NCBI GenBank assembly: GCA_016298065.1
Contig: JAEDDN010000006.1
Span: 1-64,000, forward strand
DNA length: 64,000 nt
From: Oscillospiraceae bacterium
GTDB lineage: Bacteria; Bacillota; Clostridia; Oscillospirales; Ruminococcaceae
Reading direction: 5' to 3'
How positions within the stretch are numbered: position 1 is the stretch's first letter; every line of letters begins with the position of its first letter. Made by a program: the position numbers and the translations under genes. This document shows positions 8,618 to 17,891 of the stretch, in pieces. Under the pieces are notes generated by a model. That model saw only the letters and a program-made list of their open reading frames with translations. It was not told the origin of the DNA and did no database searches.

Positions 8618-9424
8618 TTAAGCTTTCACCCTTAATTTTACCTCGCCGCTAAAGATACTCTTTTGCTCGCCGTCGGGCAAGCTGACAATGAGCCCGCCGT
8701 TTAAATCTATATCCTTTGCTATACCGCAAAGCTCATATTCGGGATATATTACGCTCACCTGCTTACCCAAAAGCGTAAGGCTTTTTTTATATTCCAAAAG
8801 CATATCGCAAGGATTTATATAATAAGGCTGTCTGTAAAGAACATTATCAAGCTCGTAAAGAAGCTTTATTAAAAGCTCATTTTTATCTATCGCTTTTCCG
8901 CAGGCTTGTCTTAAAGATACGGCTATATCGCTTATCTCGTCGGGGAAGAATGTGTTGTTGCAGTTTATCCCTATTCCGCAGATTATATATTTTACCTTTC
9001 CGTTTAAGGCGTCGGTTTGAGCCTCGCTTAATATACCGCAAAGCTTTTTGTCGCCAAAGAGAATGTCGTTCGGCCATTTTATCTCAAGGTCTAAGCCGGA
9101 TATGTCTGTGAGTGCCTTTTTAACGCTAAGCGCTACCGCTAAGGTTAAAAGCCCGACATTAAAGTTATTATGATCGGGCTTTAGGATAAAGCTTAAATAA
9201 ACGCCGTCTTTTGATGAAAAAAATTTTCTTGAGGTTCTGCCTCTGCCTGCGGTTTGCTCGTTTGCGACAATTACAGTACCGTCGAGCTTTTTATCCTCGC
9301 TCAATGCTTTTGCGTAAGAATTTGTGGAATCTATCGTATCAAAGACCTCCAAATCCTTACCTAAACGCAAAGTACTTAAGCCTTTTTTAATTTTCTTTTC
9401 GTCTAATGAGTTTTTATTTGTCAT
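8618..9424 (-). CDS. birA: Biotin--[biotin carboxyl-carrier protein] ligase, catalytic domain only
   Basis: A 268-residue biotin protein ligase that makes biotinyl-AMP and attaches biotin to a carboxylase carrier lysine. The biotin/ATP loop GRGRTSR (60-66), the DSTNSYA start, KWPND (116-120) and a C-terminal SH3-like half are present. The N-terminal helix-turn-helix of the bifunctional repressor BirA is missing, so it cannot repress biotin genes by itself. It is the last gene of the leftward operon, 12 bases behind hemW. Confidence 0.92.
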   Translation of the reverse strand: MTNKNSLDEKKIKKGLSTLRLGKDLEVFDTIDSTNSYAKALSEDKKLDGTVIVANEQTAGRGRTSRKFFSSKDGVYLSFILKPDHNNFNVGLLTLAVALSVKKALTDISGLDLEIKWPNDILFGDKKLCGILSEAQTDALNGKVKYIICGIGINCNNTFFPDEISDIAVSLRQACGKAIDKNELLIKLLYELDNVLYRQPYYINPCDMLLEYKKSLTLLGKQVSVIYPEYELCGIAKDIDLNGGLIVSLPDGEQKSIFSGEVKLRVKA

Positions 9425-9436
9425 TTATATCTCCGA

Positions 9437-10528
9437 TTATATTAAACTTGCTATAACAGTGTTTGAAACTAAAAAGCCCTTTGCAGTAAGGGCGAGAGTA
9501 TCGCCGCTTTTTATCATAAAGCCGTTATCTATAAAAACTTTGCATTTTTTTAAAATGCCCTCTATATCTGCTCCCAAGCTTTTAAGCTTTTTTAAGGTTA
9601 TTCCCTCGCTTAGCCTGAGCCCCAGCATAATATATTCGCAAAGGGTATTTACCTCCTCGTCGAAAACAATATTTTCGCCAAGGCTTTTTATATAGTCCTT
9701 TACATCACGCTCATAATAAAAGCGTTTCCCCTCAAAAAAAGAGTGCGCCGACGGGCCGAAGCCTATATATTCCTCACAGCGCCAGTATTTTAGGTTGTGT
9801 CTGCTCTCAAAGCCACGCTTTGCAAAATTTGATATTTCATACTGTAAATATCCGTTTTTATTTAGCGTATCGCAAAGCATGAGGTAAATATCGCTTACCG
9901 TATCGTCACTCGGAAGCATAGAGATAATGTTTTTGCTGTTAAAGGCGGTGTTTTTTTCAATCTTTAGCATATACGCCGATATGTGTTCTAAGTTAAGCGA
10001 AATTAAAAAGTTAAGCGTTTGTTTTACGTCGCTGACAGTCTGACACGGTGTACCCAACATAATATCCGCCGAGATATTATTAAAGCCCGCCTTCCTCGCT
10101 AAAAAAACAGCATTTTCGACGTCAGATGATGTGTGAGCTCGCTTTAATATTTTAAGTTCATGCACATTAGCAGACTGCACCCCGAAGGATATTCTGTTAA
10201 AACCGCTTTCTCTTAAAGATATAAGCTCATTTAAATCTATTCCTGCAGGGTTTGCTTCAAGCGTTATTTCGGCGTCGCTTGTAAGTGAAAAATGCTTTTT
10301 TATCGCAGTCAGTATTTTACCTAATCTTTTTTCGCCCATAAGATACGGCGTTCCGCCACCGAAATAAACCGTATCTATTTTAATACCTTTTTTATAAAGC
10401 GAAAAGCTCTTTATAACCGCCTTAGCATAATCGTCTTTAATTTCGTCGGAGGCATTAAGCGAATAAAAGTCACAGTACGGACATTTTTTTGCACAAAACG
10501 GTATGTGAACATAAATACCTCTATTCAC
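9437..10528 (-). CDS. hemW: HemW, radical SAM heme chaperone family
   Basis: A 363-residue radical SAM protein of the coproporphyrinogen oxidase-like HemW family. The cluster motif is Cys12-x3-Cys16-x2-Cys19 (FCAKKCPYCDF), followed by YFGGGTP and the GVQS segment. HemW has one Cys after the motif missing compared with true HemN, which agrees with the chaperone rather than the oxidase. The start is GTG, decided by AAGGAGGT seven bases upstream. It lies between birA and rsmA in the operon. Confidence 0.9.
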   Translation of the reverse strand: MNRGIYVHIPFCAKKCPYCDFYSLNASDEIKDDYAKAVIKSFSLYKKGIKIDTVYFGGGTPYLMGEKRLGKILTAIKKHFSLTSDAEITLEANPAGIDLNELISLRESGFNRISFGVQSANVHELKILKRAHTSSDVENAVFLARKAGFNNISADIMLGTPCQTVSDVKQTLNFLISLNLEHISAYMLKIEKNTAFNSKNIISMLPSDDTVSDIYLMLCDTLNKNGYLQYEISNFAKRGFESRHNLKYWRCEEYIGFGPSAHSFFEGKRFYYERDVKDYIKSLGENIVFDEEVNTLCEYIMLGLRLSEGITLKKLKSLGADIEGILKKCKVFIDNGFMIKSGDTLALTAKGFLVSNTVIASLI

Positions 10529-10545
10529 TCAAAATACCTCCTTTT

Positions 10546-11406
10546 TTATTTTTTATTGTTAAGCTTGTCCGAGAGTGAAATAAACTGCTCAAAGCTTAAC
10601 TGTTCTGCCCTTGCGGTAGAGGGAGCGCCTATTTTTTCTAAGGCATCTATTACATCTGCCTTGGGTATATTAAGCGCTTGTGATACGGGGTTTGCAAGAG
10701 TTTTCCTGCGCTGTGAAAACGCTGCTTTAACAATGTTAAACAAAAACCTTTCGTTTTCTTCCTTTAAGGGTAATTTATCCTTAACGTCAAGCCTTATTAC
10801 CGCAGAATCCACCTTTGGTGCGGGCATAAAGCTACCTTTTGATACATTAAATAAAAGTTTAGGTGTGCTAAAATAATTTACTGCAAAGCTTACAGCACCG
10901 CACTCACGGCTTCCCATTTTAGCGCAAAGCCTTACAGCAGCCTCTTTTTGTACCATAACGGTAATGGAGGTTATCGGCAAACGCCTTTCCAAAAGCGACA
11001 TAATAATGGGAGACGTGATGTAATACGGCAAATTTGCGCAAACACAAACGGGCATACCGCTAAATTCTTCGGTTATAAGCTTATTAACATCAAGCTTTAA
11101 AATGTCGTCGTTTATGATATTTACATTGTCATATTCTGCGAGCGTTTCGTCTAAAATACCAAGAAGCCTTTTATCTATCTCGATAGCGGTCACCTTTTTT
11201 GCACGCTTTGCAAGCTCGTTTGTAAGTACGCCTATGCCGGGGCCTATTTCCAAAACGCCGTAGCTTTCGTCGGGTATTCCCTCTTTAGCTATTTTCGGGC
11301 AGATAGCAGGGTTAACTAAAAAGTTTTGCCCCAAATTCTTAGAAAAGCTAAAGCCGTGACGGCTAAAAAGCTCGTTTATCACAGATATATTACACAAGTT
11401 ATCCAT
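10546..11406 (-). CDS. rsmA: 16S rRNA dimethyladenosine transferase
   Basis: KsgA/RsmA methylates two adjacent adenines near the 3' end of 16S rRNA in late small-subunit assembly. The protein (286 residues from the chosen start) shows NLGQNFL, the SAM-binding VLEIGPGIGVLT, AIEIDKRL and the catalytic NLPYYIT motif, then the C-terminal helical domain. The ATG at 11406 has GGAG seven bases upstream; a GTG four codons earlier overlaps that site and is rejected. It follows a hairpin 69 bases downstream of the M23 peptidase gene. Confidence 0.95.
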   Translation of the reverse strand: MDNLCNISVINELFSRHGFSFSKNLGQNFLVNPAICPKIAKEGIPDESYGVLEIGPGIGVLTNELAKRAKKVTAIEIDKRLLGILDETLAEYDNVNIINDDILKLDVNKLITEEFSGMPVCVCANLPYYITSPIIMSLLERRLPITSITVMVQKEAAVRLCAKMGSRECGAVSFAVNYFSTPKLLFNVSKGSFMPAPKVDSAVIRLDVKDKLPLKEENERFLFNIVKAAFSQRRKTLANPVSQALNIPKADVIDALEKIGAPSTARAEQLSFEQFISLSDKLNNKK

Positions 11407-11425
11407 AAGTTTCTCCACTTTAAAT

Positions 11426-11462
11426 ATGCTCTCTCAGCGCCTGTATCACGCCAAGAGAGCAT
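11426..11462 (-). terminator. Intercistronic hairpin between the M23 peptidase gene and rsmA
   Basis: ATGCTCTCT (11426-11434) pairs with AGAGAGCAT (11454-11462) around a 19-base loop. Only a weak T stretch follows on the minus strand, so it may be a partial terminator or an mRNA processing/stability element. Confidence 0.45.
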
Positions 11463-11475
11463 TGTCGTTTGTATT

Positions 11476-13236
11476 TTACGGCAGATAGCTTCTCGGGTTT
11501 TTAGCCACGCCGTTTATTCTTACCTCAAAATGCAGGTGAGCCCCGTAAGCGTTACCTGTTGCACCTGCGGCAGCGATTTGCTGACCTTGCGATACAACCT
11601 GACCTGCGCTTACATAAAGCTGGCTACAATGCGCATACCAAGTCTGCACGCCGTTGCCGTGGTCGATTTTAACAAGCTTACCGTAACCGCCTGCGTTATA
11701 GGTTGCATAAACAACCGTACCGCCTGCCGCCGCACAGATAGGTGCGCCGTAAGCTCCGCCGTAACGGGCTATATCAAGTCCTGCGTGACGTGAGCCCCAG
11801 CGGTAGCCGTATTCGGAGGAAACATATCCCGACATAGGCCAGATAAAGCCTGAGGAAATTCTTCCGCTACCCGTAGAACTTGTAACGTTTATAACTGCCG
11901 TACCGATAGTTATAAGCTCGTCCGTTGCCGCAGAGATAATCTTACTGCCTACAACCTCACGCTCGGTTTCAATACCGTTTACATAGGTGACGTTTGCGGT
12001 GATTTCCTTTTGACCGTTAACGCCCTTTTGTGTAACGATAGAAGTACCGCTTGCATATTCTTTAGATTCGGTTTTTACCGTTTCATACGGTATTTCTTCG
12101 GTATATACTATGCTCTTTGTAATCTGAACCTGTAAAAACGGCTCGGAATTTTTCACGAGCACCTGATAACCTGCTCTGAAAACGTCTGTGTTTTCAATAT
12201 CGGGATTTAGCGCCTTCAGGGTAGAATATGCCATATCGTAATCATCGGCTATTCCCGTAGGGGTATCGCCGTCTTGTACGGTATAGTATACCGAGCCTTC
12301 GACCTCTCCTCTTATAAGGTTTGTTATTTCTTCTTTAGTTATAATGTTACCTGTAAGATAAAGCCCCGGCACAACCTTTACGTCATTTACAAAGCCTACC
12401 GAAACGGTATCCTCTGATTTAAAGGTATCAAGATAACTGTCAAGCTCAGACTGTATAACGCCCACGTCGCTGAGTGCGCCGTAAAAATTGCCGTCAACGT
12501 AAAGTCCTTCCGCTTCAAGCATATCGTCGCCCGAAAGGGAAATTATTGCGTCGGCAAGCTGATATTCGTCCATACATTCGTCCTCGTCCATAACCTCTAC
12601 GTTATAGGTAGGCTGAATGGTAACCTGCTCGGAATCGTCTAAGTAAACAAGACGGCTCTGCACGATTTGCGCCGCAACGTCAACTACAGATTCGTTTTTT
12701 ACATAGCCGATAATCTCGTCGTTATAAGATACATTTACCGCATAAGTTGTTGTGGTTACGGTGTTGTAAACCACCGTTATTAAAACCACAACTCCAAGTA
12801 TCGGCAAAAGATAATTCATTACTCGCCTAAACAGCGTCTTGTTGTTTTTAATTCCGTCAAAGAAGCTGTCAAAAAAGAAACGCAAACGCTGTGAAAAGGA
12901 CATACCCTTTGTTTCAAGGGTAATGTTTTTAAGTACGTTGTAGCCGTCCTTTAGCTTTGTAAAGGGGTGAACAAGCTGGGCAAAAAGCTTTGTAACGCCA
13001 CGCTTTAATTTTCTAAAGCCACGCTTTACGTTTACCACAACACGCTTTTCATATCTTTTAAGCACAAGCTCATAAAAAAGCTTTAAGCCCTTTAAAATAG
13101 ATTTTACGTTTGATATTGTATTGCTTCCCAAAGCTATAAAAAAGCTGTAAAGTACGCTTAAAAAGCTGTTTTGTGCGTTGTCATTTTTAAGGTGCGCAGG
13201 TAAAGTGTTATCACTGCGCTTACCGTCTGTAGACAC
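11476..13236 (-). CDS. Membrane-anchored M23 endopeptidase with LysM and G5 domains
   Basis: A 586-residue murein hydrolase. A long basic cytoplasmic N-terminus (to about 140) precedes one membrane segment (about 142-163). Outside are a region of about 130 residues, a LysM module (starting YYTVQDGDTP, then LKALNPDI), a G5 domain (about 375-455, with PYETVKTES and TQKGVNGQKEITA) and the LytM/M23 metallopeptidase domain (about 470-586). The zinc and catalytic residues His484 and Asp488 (HAGLD), His536 (YAH) and His567/His569 (HLHFE) are all present, so it should be active. The GTG start has AAGGAGG eight bases upstream. Same operon as argS and murI. Confidence 0.92.
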   Translation of the reverse strand: MSTDGKRSDNTLPAHLKNDNAQNSFLSVLYSFFIALGSNTISNVKSILKGLKLFYELVLKRYEKRVVVNVKRGFRKLKRGVTKLFAQLVHPFTKLKDGYNVLKNITLETKGMSFSQRLRFFFDSFFDGIKNNKTLFRRVMNYLLPILGVVVLITVVYNTVTTTTYAVNVSYNDEIIGYVKNESVVDVAAQIVQSRLVYLDDSEQVTIQPTYNVEVMDEDECMDEYQLADAIISLSGDDMLEAEGLYVDGNFYGALSDVGVIQSELDSYLDTFKSEDTVSVGFVNDVKVVPGLYLTGNIITKEEITNLIRGEVEGSVYYTVQDGDTPTGIADDYDMAYSTLKALNPDIENTDVFRAGYQVLVKNSEPFLQVQITKSIVYTEEIPYETVKTESKEYASGTSIVTQKGVNGQKEITANVTYVNGIETEREVVGSKIISAATDELITIGTAVINVTSSTGSGRISSGFIWPMSGYVSSEYGYRWGSRHAGLDIARYGGAYGAPICAAAGGTVVYATYNAGGYGKLVKIDHGNGVQTWYAHCSQLYVSAGQVVSQGQQIAAAGATGNAYGAHLHFEVRINGVAKNPRSYLP

Positions 13237-13282
13237 TTAACACGCCTCCTTTTGAGCAAAAGCTCACTGTCCTAAGGCAAAA

Positions 13283-13567
13283 TCATTTGTTTTTTAACGC
13301 TTCGCTAAGCCAAACGTCCGCTATATCCAAAGCCTCGTATAAGCCTTGTTTTTCGCTTGATTTTACAATTCTCTCAAGCGGGTTTTTGGTTTCGTCTGTG
13401 AGCATAAGCTTTAGTGAAACCTTGTTTGTAAGGTCCATATCGCCGAGCTTTTCGGAGCCTAATATCTGGAGCATTACAACATAATCCTCCGCCATATCTC
13501 CGAAGTAAATGGTGTTTTTAAAACGTACCAGCGGTTTGCCTTTATAGGTAAAAAAGTTTTCTGCCAT
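13283..13567 (-). CDS. Conserved small protein of unknown function
   Basis: A 94-residue soluble protein that I do not recognise. It opens with FFTYKGKPLVRFKNTIYFGD, has a hydrophobic-strand pattern in the first half and a Lys/Glu-rich helical second half ending LSEALKNK. There are no Cys, signal or membrane segment. AAGGAGGT lies 10 bases before the ATG, which supports translation. It sits between argS and the M23 peptidase gene in a long same-strand run, 130 bases after argS. Confidence 0.7.
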   Translation of the reverse strand: MAENFFTYKGKPLVRFKNTIYFGDMAEDYVVMLQILGSEKLGDMDLTNKVSLKLMLTDETKNPLERIVKSSEKQGLYEALDIADVWLSEALKNK

Positions 13568-13697
13568 AGTTTAAATTACCTCCTTTGTCGGTAAGGGGTT
13601 TATTTTTAAGCCTAAGTATGTTTTTACTTTTGCATCAGAATGATTAAAGCTTATTATAACACAAATTTAAAAAGTTGTAAATTGCCGCCAAGGTTTA

Positions 13698-15389
13698 TTA
13701 CATTTTGTCGGGGTGTTCTATTTTTAAAAGCTCTAAAACATTTTTAAGCACACATCTTACAGCGTTGCAAAGTCCGAGTCTTGCTACGGCAAGGCTTCTT
13801 TCCTCGCCTTTTACACGGCAGGCGCTGTAAAATTTGTGGAATAAGGTCGCCAAATTTATGCTGTAGCGTGTAATTCTTGCAGGGTCGTAAGCTTTGGCTG
13901 AGTCGATAATCTCATTCGGAAGAAGTGCAAGGTATCTTATAAGCTCTTTTTCCTCATCTTTATTAAGTAAACTGTAGTCGCAGTTTTTATAATCTGACGC
14001 TATGCCCTCTTTTTTGAGATTGTCTATAATACTGCAAATACGAGCGTGAGCATACTGAACATAGTAAACAGGGTTTTGAGAGGATTCCTCAACCGCCAAA
14101 TCCAAGTCAAAGTCCATTTGAGACGAAGCCTCACGCAGATTAAAGAAAAATCTTGCGGCGTCTATAGGTATCTCGTCCAAAAGGTCTTTAAGGGTAATGG
14201 ATTTTCCGGTTCTCTTGCTGACCCTTACCGGCTCACCGTTTCGCATAAGTCTTACAAGCTGCATAAGCACAATGTCAAGCTTTGTGCCGTCAAGTCCGAT
14301 AGCGTCTATAGCGCCCTTTAGCCTTGCAACGTGGCCGTGGTGATCTGCGCCCCAGATGTTTATAACCTTGTCAAAGCCTCGTGTCGCAAACTTATTGTAG
14401 TGATAAGCTATATCTGCGGCAAAGTAGGTCGGTATGCCGTTTGCTCTGACTAAAACCTCGTCTTTTTCTGCGCCGAACTGACTTGCCTTATAAAAAAGTG
14501 CGCCGTCAAGTTCATAGGTAAGCCCTTTATCCTTTAGTATATCTATACATTTTTGCACGTCGCCGTTTTTATGAAGCTGAGACTCCAAAAACCACACGTC
14601 GTAGTTTATGCGATATTTTAAAAGGTCCTCCTTGAGCGCCGAGATATTTAAAGGCAAAGCATAGTCTACAAGCGCTTTTTTCCTTTCCTCGTCGGAAACG
14701 TTAACATATTTGTCGCCGTAAATTTCGGCAAAGTTTTCGGCGTGGGTAATTATATCTGCGCCGTGATATGCGTCCTCAGGCAAAGGCACATTTTCCTCGC
14801 CCTTAAAAAGCTGTAAATATCTTACCGACAGCGACAGCCCGAATTTTTCTATCTGGTTGCCTGCGTCATTTACATAAAATTCTTTTGTAACGTCGTAGCC
14901 TGCACAGTCGAGAATGCTCGCAAGACAGTCGCCGATTGCGCCGCCCCTTGCATTACCGATGTGCATAGGACCTGTAGGGTTTGCGGAAACGAACTCCACC
15001 ATAACCTTTTTACCTTGTCCGAAGTTACTCCTGCCGTAGCTATCGGCATTTTCGTTTATAGCGTTTACGGCGTCGGAAAACCATTTCTTTGACACAAAGA
15101 AATTCATAAATCCCGGCGGCGCTATTTCACAGCGTTCAAAATAGGTGCTCTCAAGCACGAGATGTGTTTTTATTGCTTCGGCAATTTTAATGGGCGCCAT
15201 TTTAAATGCCCTTGCGCTTACCATAGCGACATTTGAAGCAAAATCGCCGTTTTTTGTGTCGGCAGGTATTTCCACGTTAAATGCGCTTATCGGCTCTTTA
15301 GGCAAGTCCCCTGCGGATATTGCAACACCCAAGGCATTTTTAATTATATCCTGAAGCTCAAGCTTTGCTTTTTCTAAAATATTTACCAT
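13698..15389 (-). CDS. argS: Arginyl-tRNA synthetase
   Basis: A 563-residue class I synthetase that charges tRNA-Arg. The N-terminal additional domain (1-115) is followed by the nucleotide-binding motif SANPTGPMHIGNARGG (about 119-134), where HIGN is the HIGH signature. The KMSKS equivalent reads VSKRTGKSITL. The C-terminal DALR anticodon-binding domain includes QYAHARICSI. Its start lies one base after the stop of the DUF1934 gene, the same pairing as ywiB-argS in Bacillus, so the two are translationally coupled. Confidence 0.97.
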   Translation of the reverse strand: MVNILEKAKLELQDIIKNALGVAISAGDLPKEPISAFNVEIPADTKNGDFASNVAMVSARAFKMAPIKIAEAIKTHLVLESTYFERCEIAPPGFMNFFVSKKWFSDAVNAINENADSYGRSNFGQGKKVMVEFVSANPTGPMHIGNARGGAIGDCLASILDCAGYDVTKEFYVNDAGNQIEKFGLSLSVRYLQLFKGEENVPLPEDAYHGADIITHAENFAEIYGDKYVNVSDEERKKALVDYALPLNISALKEDLLKYRINYDVWFLESQLHKNGDVQKCIDILKDKGLTYELDGALFYKASQFGAEKDEVLVRANGIPTYFAADIAYHYNKFATRGFDKVINIWGADHHGHVARLKGAIDAIGLDGTKLDIVLMQLVRLMRNGEPVRVSKRTGKSITLKDLLDEIPIDAARFFFNLREASSQMDFDLDLAVEESSQNPVYYVQYAHARICSIIDNLKKEGIASDYKNCDYSLLNKDEEKELIRYLALLPNEIIDSAKAYDPARITRYSINLATLFHKFYSACRVKGEERSLAVARLGLCNAVRCVLKNVLELLKIEHPDKM

Positions 15390-15390
15390 A

Positions 15391-15813
15391 TCAGCACTCC
15401 TTTATATTGATATAAACCTCGTTGTCGCTTATATGGCTTGTGTTTATATCAAGTGAATATTTAAATTCCAAGTTTCCGCCGTTTTCGTTTAAGTCCACAT
15501 TAACCTCCGAAGCGTTTACCCCTATATAAAGCTCACCGTGTTCGGTTTCGTAAAGCCCTACGTTGCGAACGCCTTTTTCAATTATAAGATTGGTGCGTGG
15601 ATTGCCGAAGCGGATAAGGGAAACTTTATTTTCGTTTTCAACTTTAAGCGTGGTGGTAGCTCCCTCAAAGCCTGTGGTTTCACTTTCCTTATAGGTTATA
15701 TAATAGCTCGAGTTTTTCTTATAAAAATTGCCCTGAGTGTAAAGCTCGCTTACGTCGCTTTCGCCGTCGGCGGTTTGTACTCCCTTTATATTTATAAATA
15801 CGTCCTTTTTCAA
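15391..15813 (-). CDS. DUF1934 (YwiB-like) protein
   Basis: A 140-residue cytosolic protein of the DUF1934 family, predicted beta-barrel of lipocalin type. Characteristic are VFINIKGVQ at the N-terminus, a YYITYKES segment, the VSLIRFGN strand and the acidic LEFKYSLDIN close to the end. Function is unknown in the family. It is immediately upstream of and coupled to argS, an arrangement conserved in Firmicutes. Confidence 0.85.
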   Translation of the reverse strand: MKKDVFINIKGVQTADGESDVSELYTQGNFYKKNSSYYITYKESETTGFEGATTTLKVENENKVSLIRFGNPRTNLIIEKGVRNVGLYETEHGELYIGVNASEVNVDLNENGGNLEFKYSLDINTSHISDNEVYINIKEC

Positions 15814-15857
15814 AATATTATGGGGAATAAGCCCCTGTCACCTCTGAAAATAAAAAT

Positions 15858-16673
15858 TTAATAGCTTTCTATATCTATCTTTTCTACCTTGTGTTCAATC
15901 TGCTCCTCCAGATACATTCCTGCCGCAAAGGCAAAGTTTTGCTCGTCGTCGCTTACAAAGTAACTGCATTCGCCCTTGTGCTCGACAGAGTTTCTCATAT
16001 CCTTTTTGTCAAAAAGCTCTTTTGCAAATCTCGCCGCTTCGAGTCCGGGGTCTATAAGCGTTACCTTGTCACCCATCTGCTCGGCGATAATATCCTTTAT
16101 AACAGGATAATGCGTACAGCCTAAAATCAAGGTGTCCACCTTGTTTTCTTTTATCACGTCTAAATATTCTTTGGCTATCGCCTTGGTAATAGGATTACCT
16201 TTATTTATGTAGCCGTTTTCCACAAGCGGTACAAACATAGGGCACGCCTTACCGAATATCTGAATATCGGGTGAAATTTCCCTTATAGCTTTGCCGTAAG
16301 CACCGCTTTTTATGGTGGCAGGCGTTGCGATAACGCCTATTCTGCCGTCGGTTGTAGCTTTGCAGGCCGCCTTTACCGCAGGTAAAAGCACGCCCGAAAA
16401 CTCAACGTCAAGCTTATTTATGGTTTCTAAGGGCAGGTTTGCGCTCACCGTACCGCAGGCGGCAATTATCATCTTTATATCGTGAGAACGCAAAAAGTTA
16501 ATGTCCTGCGTGGCATATTTTTTTATTGTTTCTTCGCTTCTGCCGCCGTAGGGAACCCTTGAAGTATCGCCAAAATATATAATATCCTCGTTTGGCATAA
16601 GCCTTTTTATCTGCTTTACACAGGTAAGTCCGCCTATACCTGAGTCGAATATGCCAATAGCTTTTTTGTTCAT
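15858..16673 (-). CDS. murI: Glutamate racemase
   Basis: A 271-residue racemase that makes D-glutamate for peptidoglycan without a cofactor. The opening IGIFDSGIGGLT (6-17), FGDTSRVPYG (34-43), first catalytic Cys73 (in AACGTVSAN) and second catalytic Cys186 (LGCTHYP) are present. The residue after Cys73 is Gly where many MurI proteins have Asn. It is 24 bases downstream of ddl, so two wall-precursor enzymes are co-transcribed. Confidence 0.95.
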   Translation of the reverse strand: MNKKAIGIFDSGIGGLTCVKQIKRLMPNEDIIYFGDTSRVPYGGRSEETIKKYATQDINFLRSHDIKMIIAACGTVSANLPLETINKLDVEFSGVLLPAVKAACKATTDGRIGVIATPATIKSGAYGKAIREISPDIQIFGKACPMFVPLVENGYINKGNPITKAIAKEYLDVIKENKVDTLILGCTHYPVIKDIIAEQMGDKVTLIDPGLEAARFAKELFDKKDMRNSVEHKGECSYFVSDDEQNFAFAAGMYLEEQIEHKVEKIDIESY

Positions 16674-16697
16674 AGGCTCAGACCTTTCAAAAAAAGT

Positions 16698-17747
16698 TTA
16701 TTCTCGCATCAGTGCACACTCTATAAGCTCGTCTAAAAGCTCAGGCGTATCTTTACCGCAGGCATTCCACAGTTTAGGATACATACTTATACTGGTAAAG
16801 CCGGGGAAGGTATTTACCTCGTTTAAGATAATTTCCTCGCTTTCGGTTACAAAAAAGTCCACCCTGGAAAGCCCGCTGCAGCCGAGAGCCTTATATGCCT
16901 TTAAGGCAATTTGCCTTAATTCGTTCATCGTCTTGTCGGAAATGCGAGCAGGTATATGTAACTTTGAGTCCGCATTTTGATATTTTGCTTCAAAATCGTA
17001 AAAATCGTTTGCAGGCTCAATTTCACCTGCTACCGATGCCTTAGCCGAAGAAGTCGGACCGAGCACGGCACATTCGACCTCCTTGCCCACAATCGCTTCC
17101 TCGATTACTGCTTTTTTATCGTGCAAAAATGCATTTTCTATAGCTTTTATAAGGCTTTGGCGGTCAGTCGCCTTTGATACTCCGAAAGACGAGCCTGCGT
17201 TTGCAGGTTTTACAAAAAGCGGATAACCGAGTGCTTCGGCGCTTTTAAGAGTTTCCTCGTTTAAATCCGACTTTGTAACGCTTACCCAGCGTGCAGTTTT
17301 AATGCCTGCGTTATCAAGCACAACGTGCGTCATCTGTTTATCCATACAAACCGCACTCGAAAGCGCATCACAGCCGACAAACGAAATTCCCGCAAGCTGT
17401 AAAAGGCCTTGAACCGTGCCGTCCTCGCCGTTTTTGCCGTGAAGCACGGGGATTACAACGTCAAGCGGTATGACCTTTGGATTTTCCGATAAAACAATCA
17501 TTCCGTGGTGCTTTCTGCTTGGGCTTATCACACATTCTACTGTATCGGAGCTTTCCCATTTATTTTGCTCGATAAGCTTTTCGTCGCCGGTATAATATAA
17601 AAATTCTCCCTTAGAGGTTATTCCTATAAAATAAAGATTATATTTATCTTTGTTTAAATTCCTTATTACTGTGCCGGCAGACACAAGCGATACGTCGTGC
17701 TCGGTAGAAACACCGCCGAAAATTACCGCAACATTTTTCTTGTGCAT
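16698..17747 (-). CDS. ddl: D-alanine--D-alanine ligase
   Basis: A 349-residue ATP-grasp ligase that joins two D-alanines for the peptidoglycan stem. Seen are the N-terminal VIFGGVSTEHDVS, VLHGKNGEDGTVQG, LFVKPANAGSSFGVSK, the omega-loop YDFEAKY and the metal site NEVNTFPGFT. Tyr in the KY position of the omega loop is the D-Ala-D-Ala type, not the D-Ala-D-lactate type. It is the first gene of the leftward operon, with a 144-base gap and the eno terminator behind it. Confidence 0.96.
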   Translation of the reverse strand: MHKKNVAVIFGGVSTEHDVSLVSAGTVIRNLNKDKYNLYFIGITSKGEFLYYTGDEKLIEQNKWESSDTVECVISPSRKHHGMIVLSENPKVIPLDVVIPVLHGKNGEDGTVQGLLQLAGISFVGCDALSSAVCMDKQMTHVVLDNAGIKTARWVSVTKSDLNEETLKSAEALGYPLFVKPANAGSSFGVSKATDRQSLIKAIENAFLHDKKAVIEEAIVGKEVECAVLGPTSSAKASVAGEIEPANDFYDFEAKYQNADSKLHIPARISDKTMNELRQIALKAYKALGCSGLSRVDFFVTESEEIILNEVNTFPGFTSISMYPKLWNACGKDTPELLDELIECALMRE

Positions 17748-17838
17748 TTATATGCCCCCAAAACTAAAAAGATATATTACATTATATGATACCATACTTG
17801 TGTTTTATTTTCAAATATTTTTGCCCTAAGGCAAAAAT

Positions 17839-17870
17839 AAAGGCTTTACCGCCAAAGCGGTAAAGCCTTT
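17839..17870 (-). terminator. Terminator of eno
   Basis: Perfect 14-bp stem (AAAGGCTTTACCGC, 17839-17852 with 17857-17870) with a 4-base loop sits 22 bases after the eno stop. The minus strand continues into TTTATTTTTG. Confidence 0.85.
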
Positions 17871-17891
17871 TAAAAGCATATAAAGCTTAGC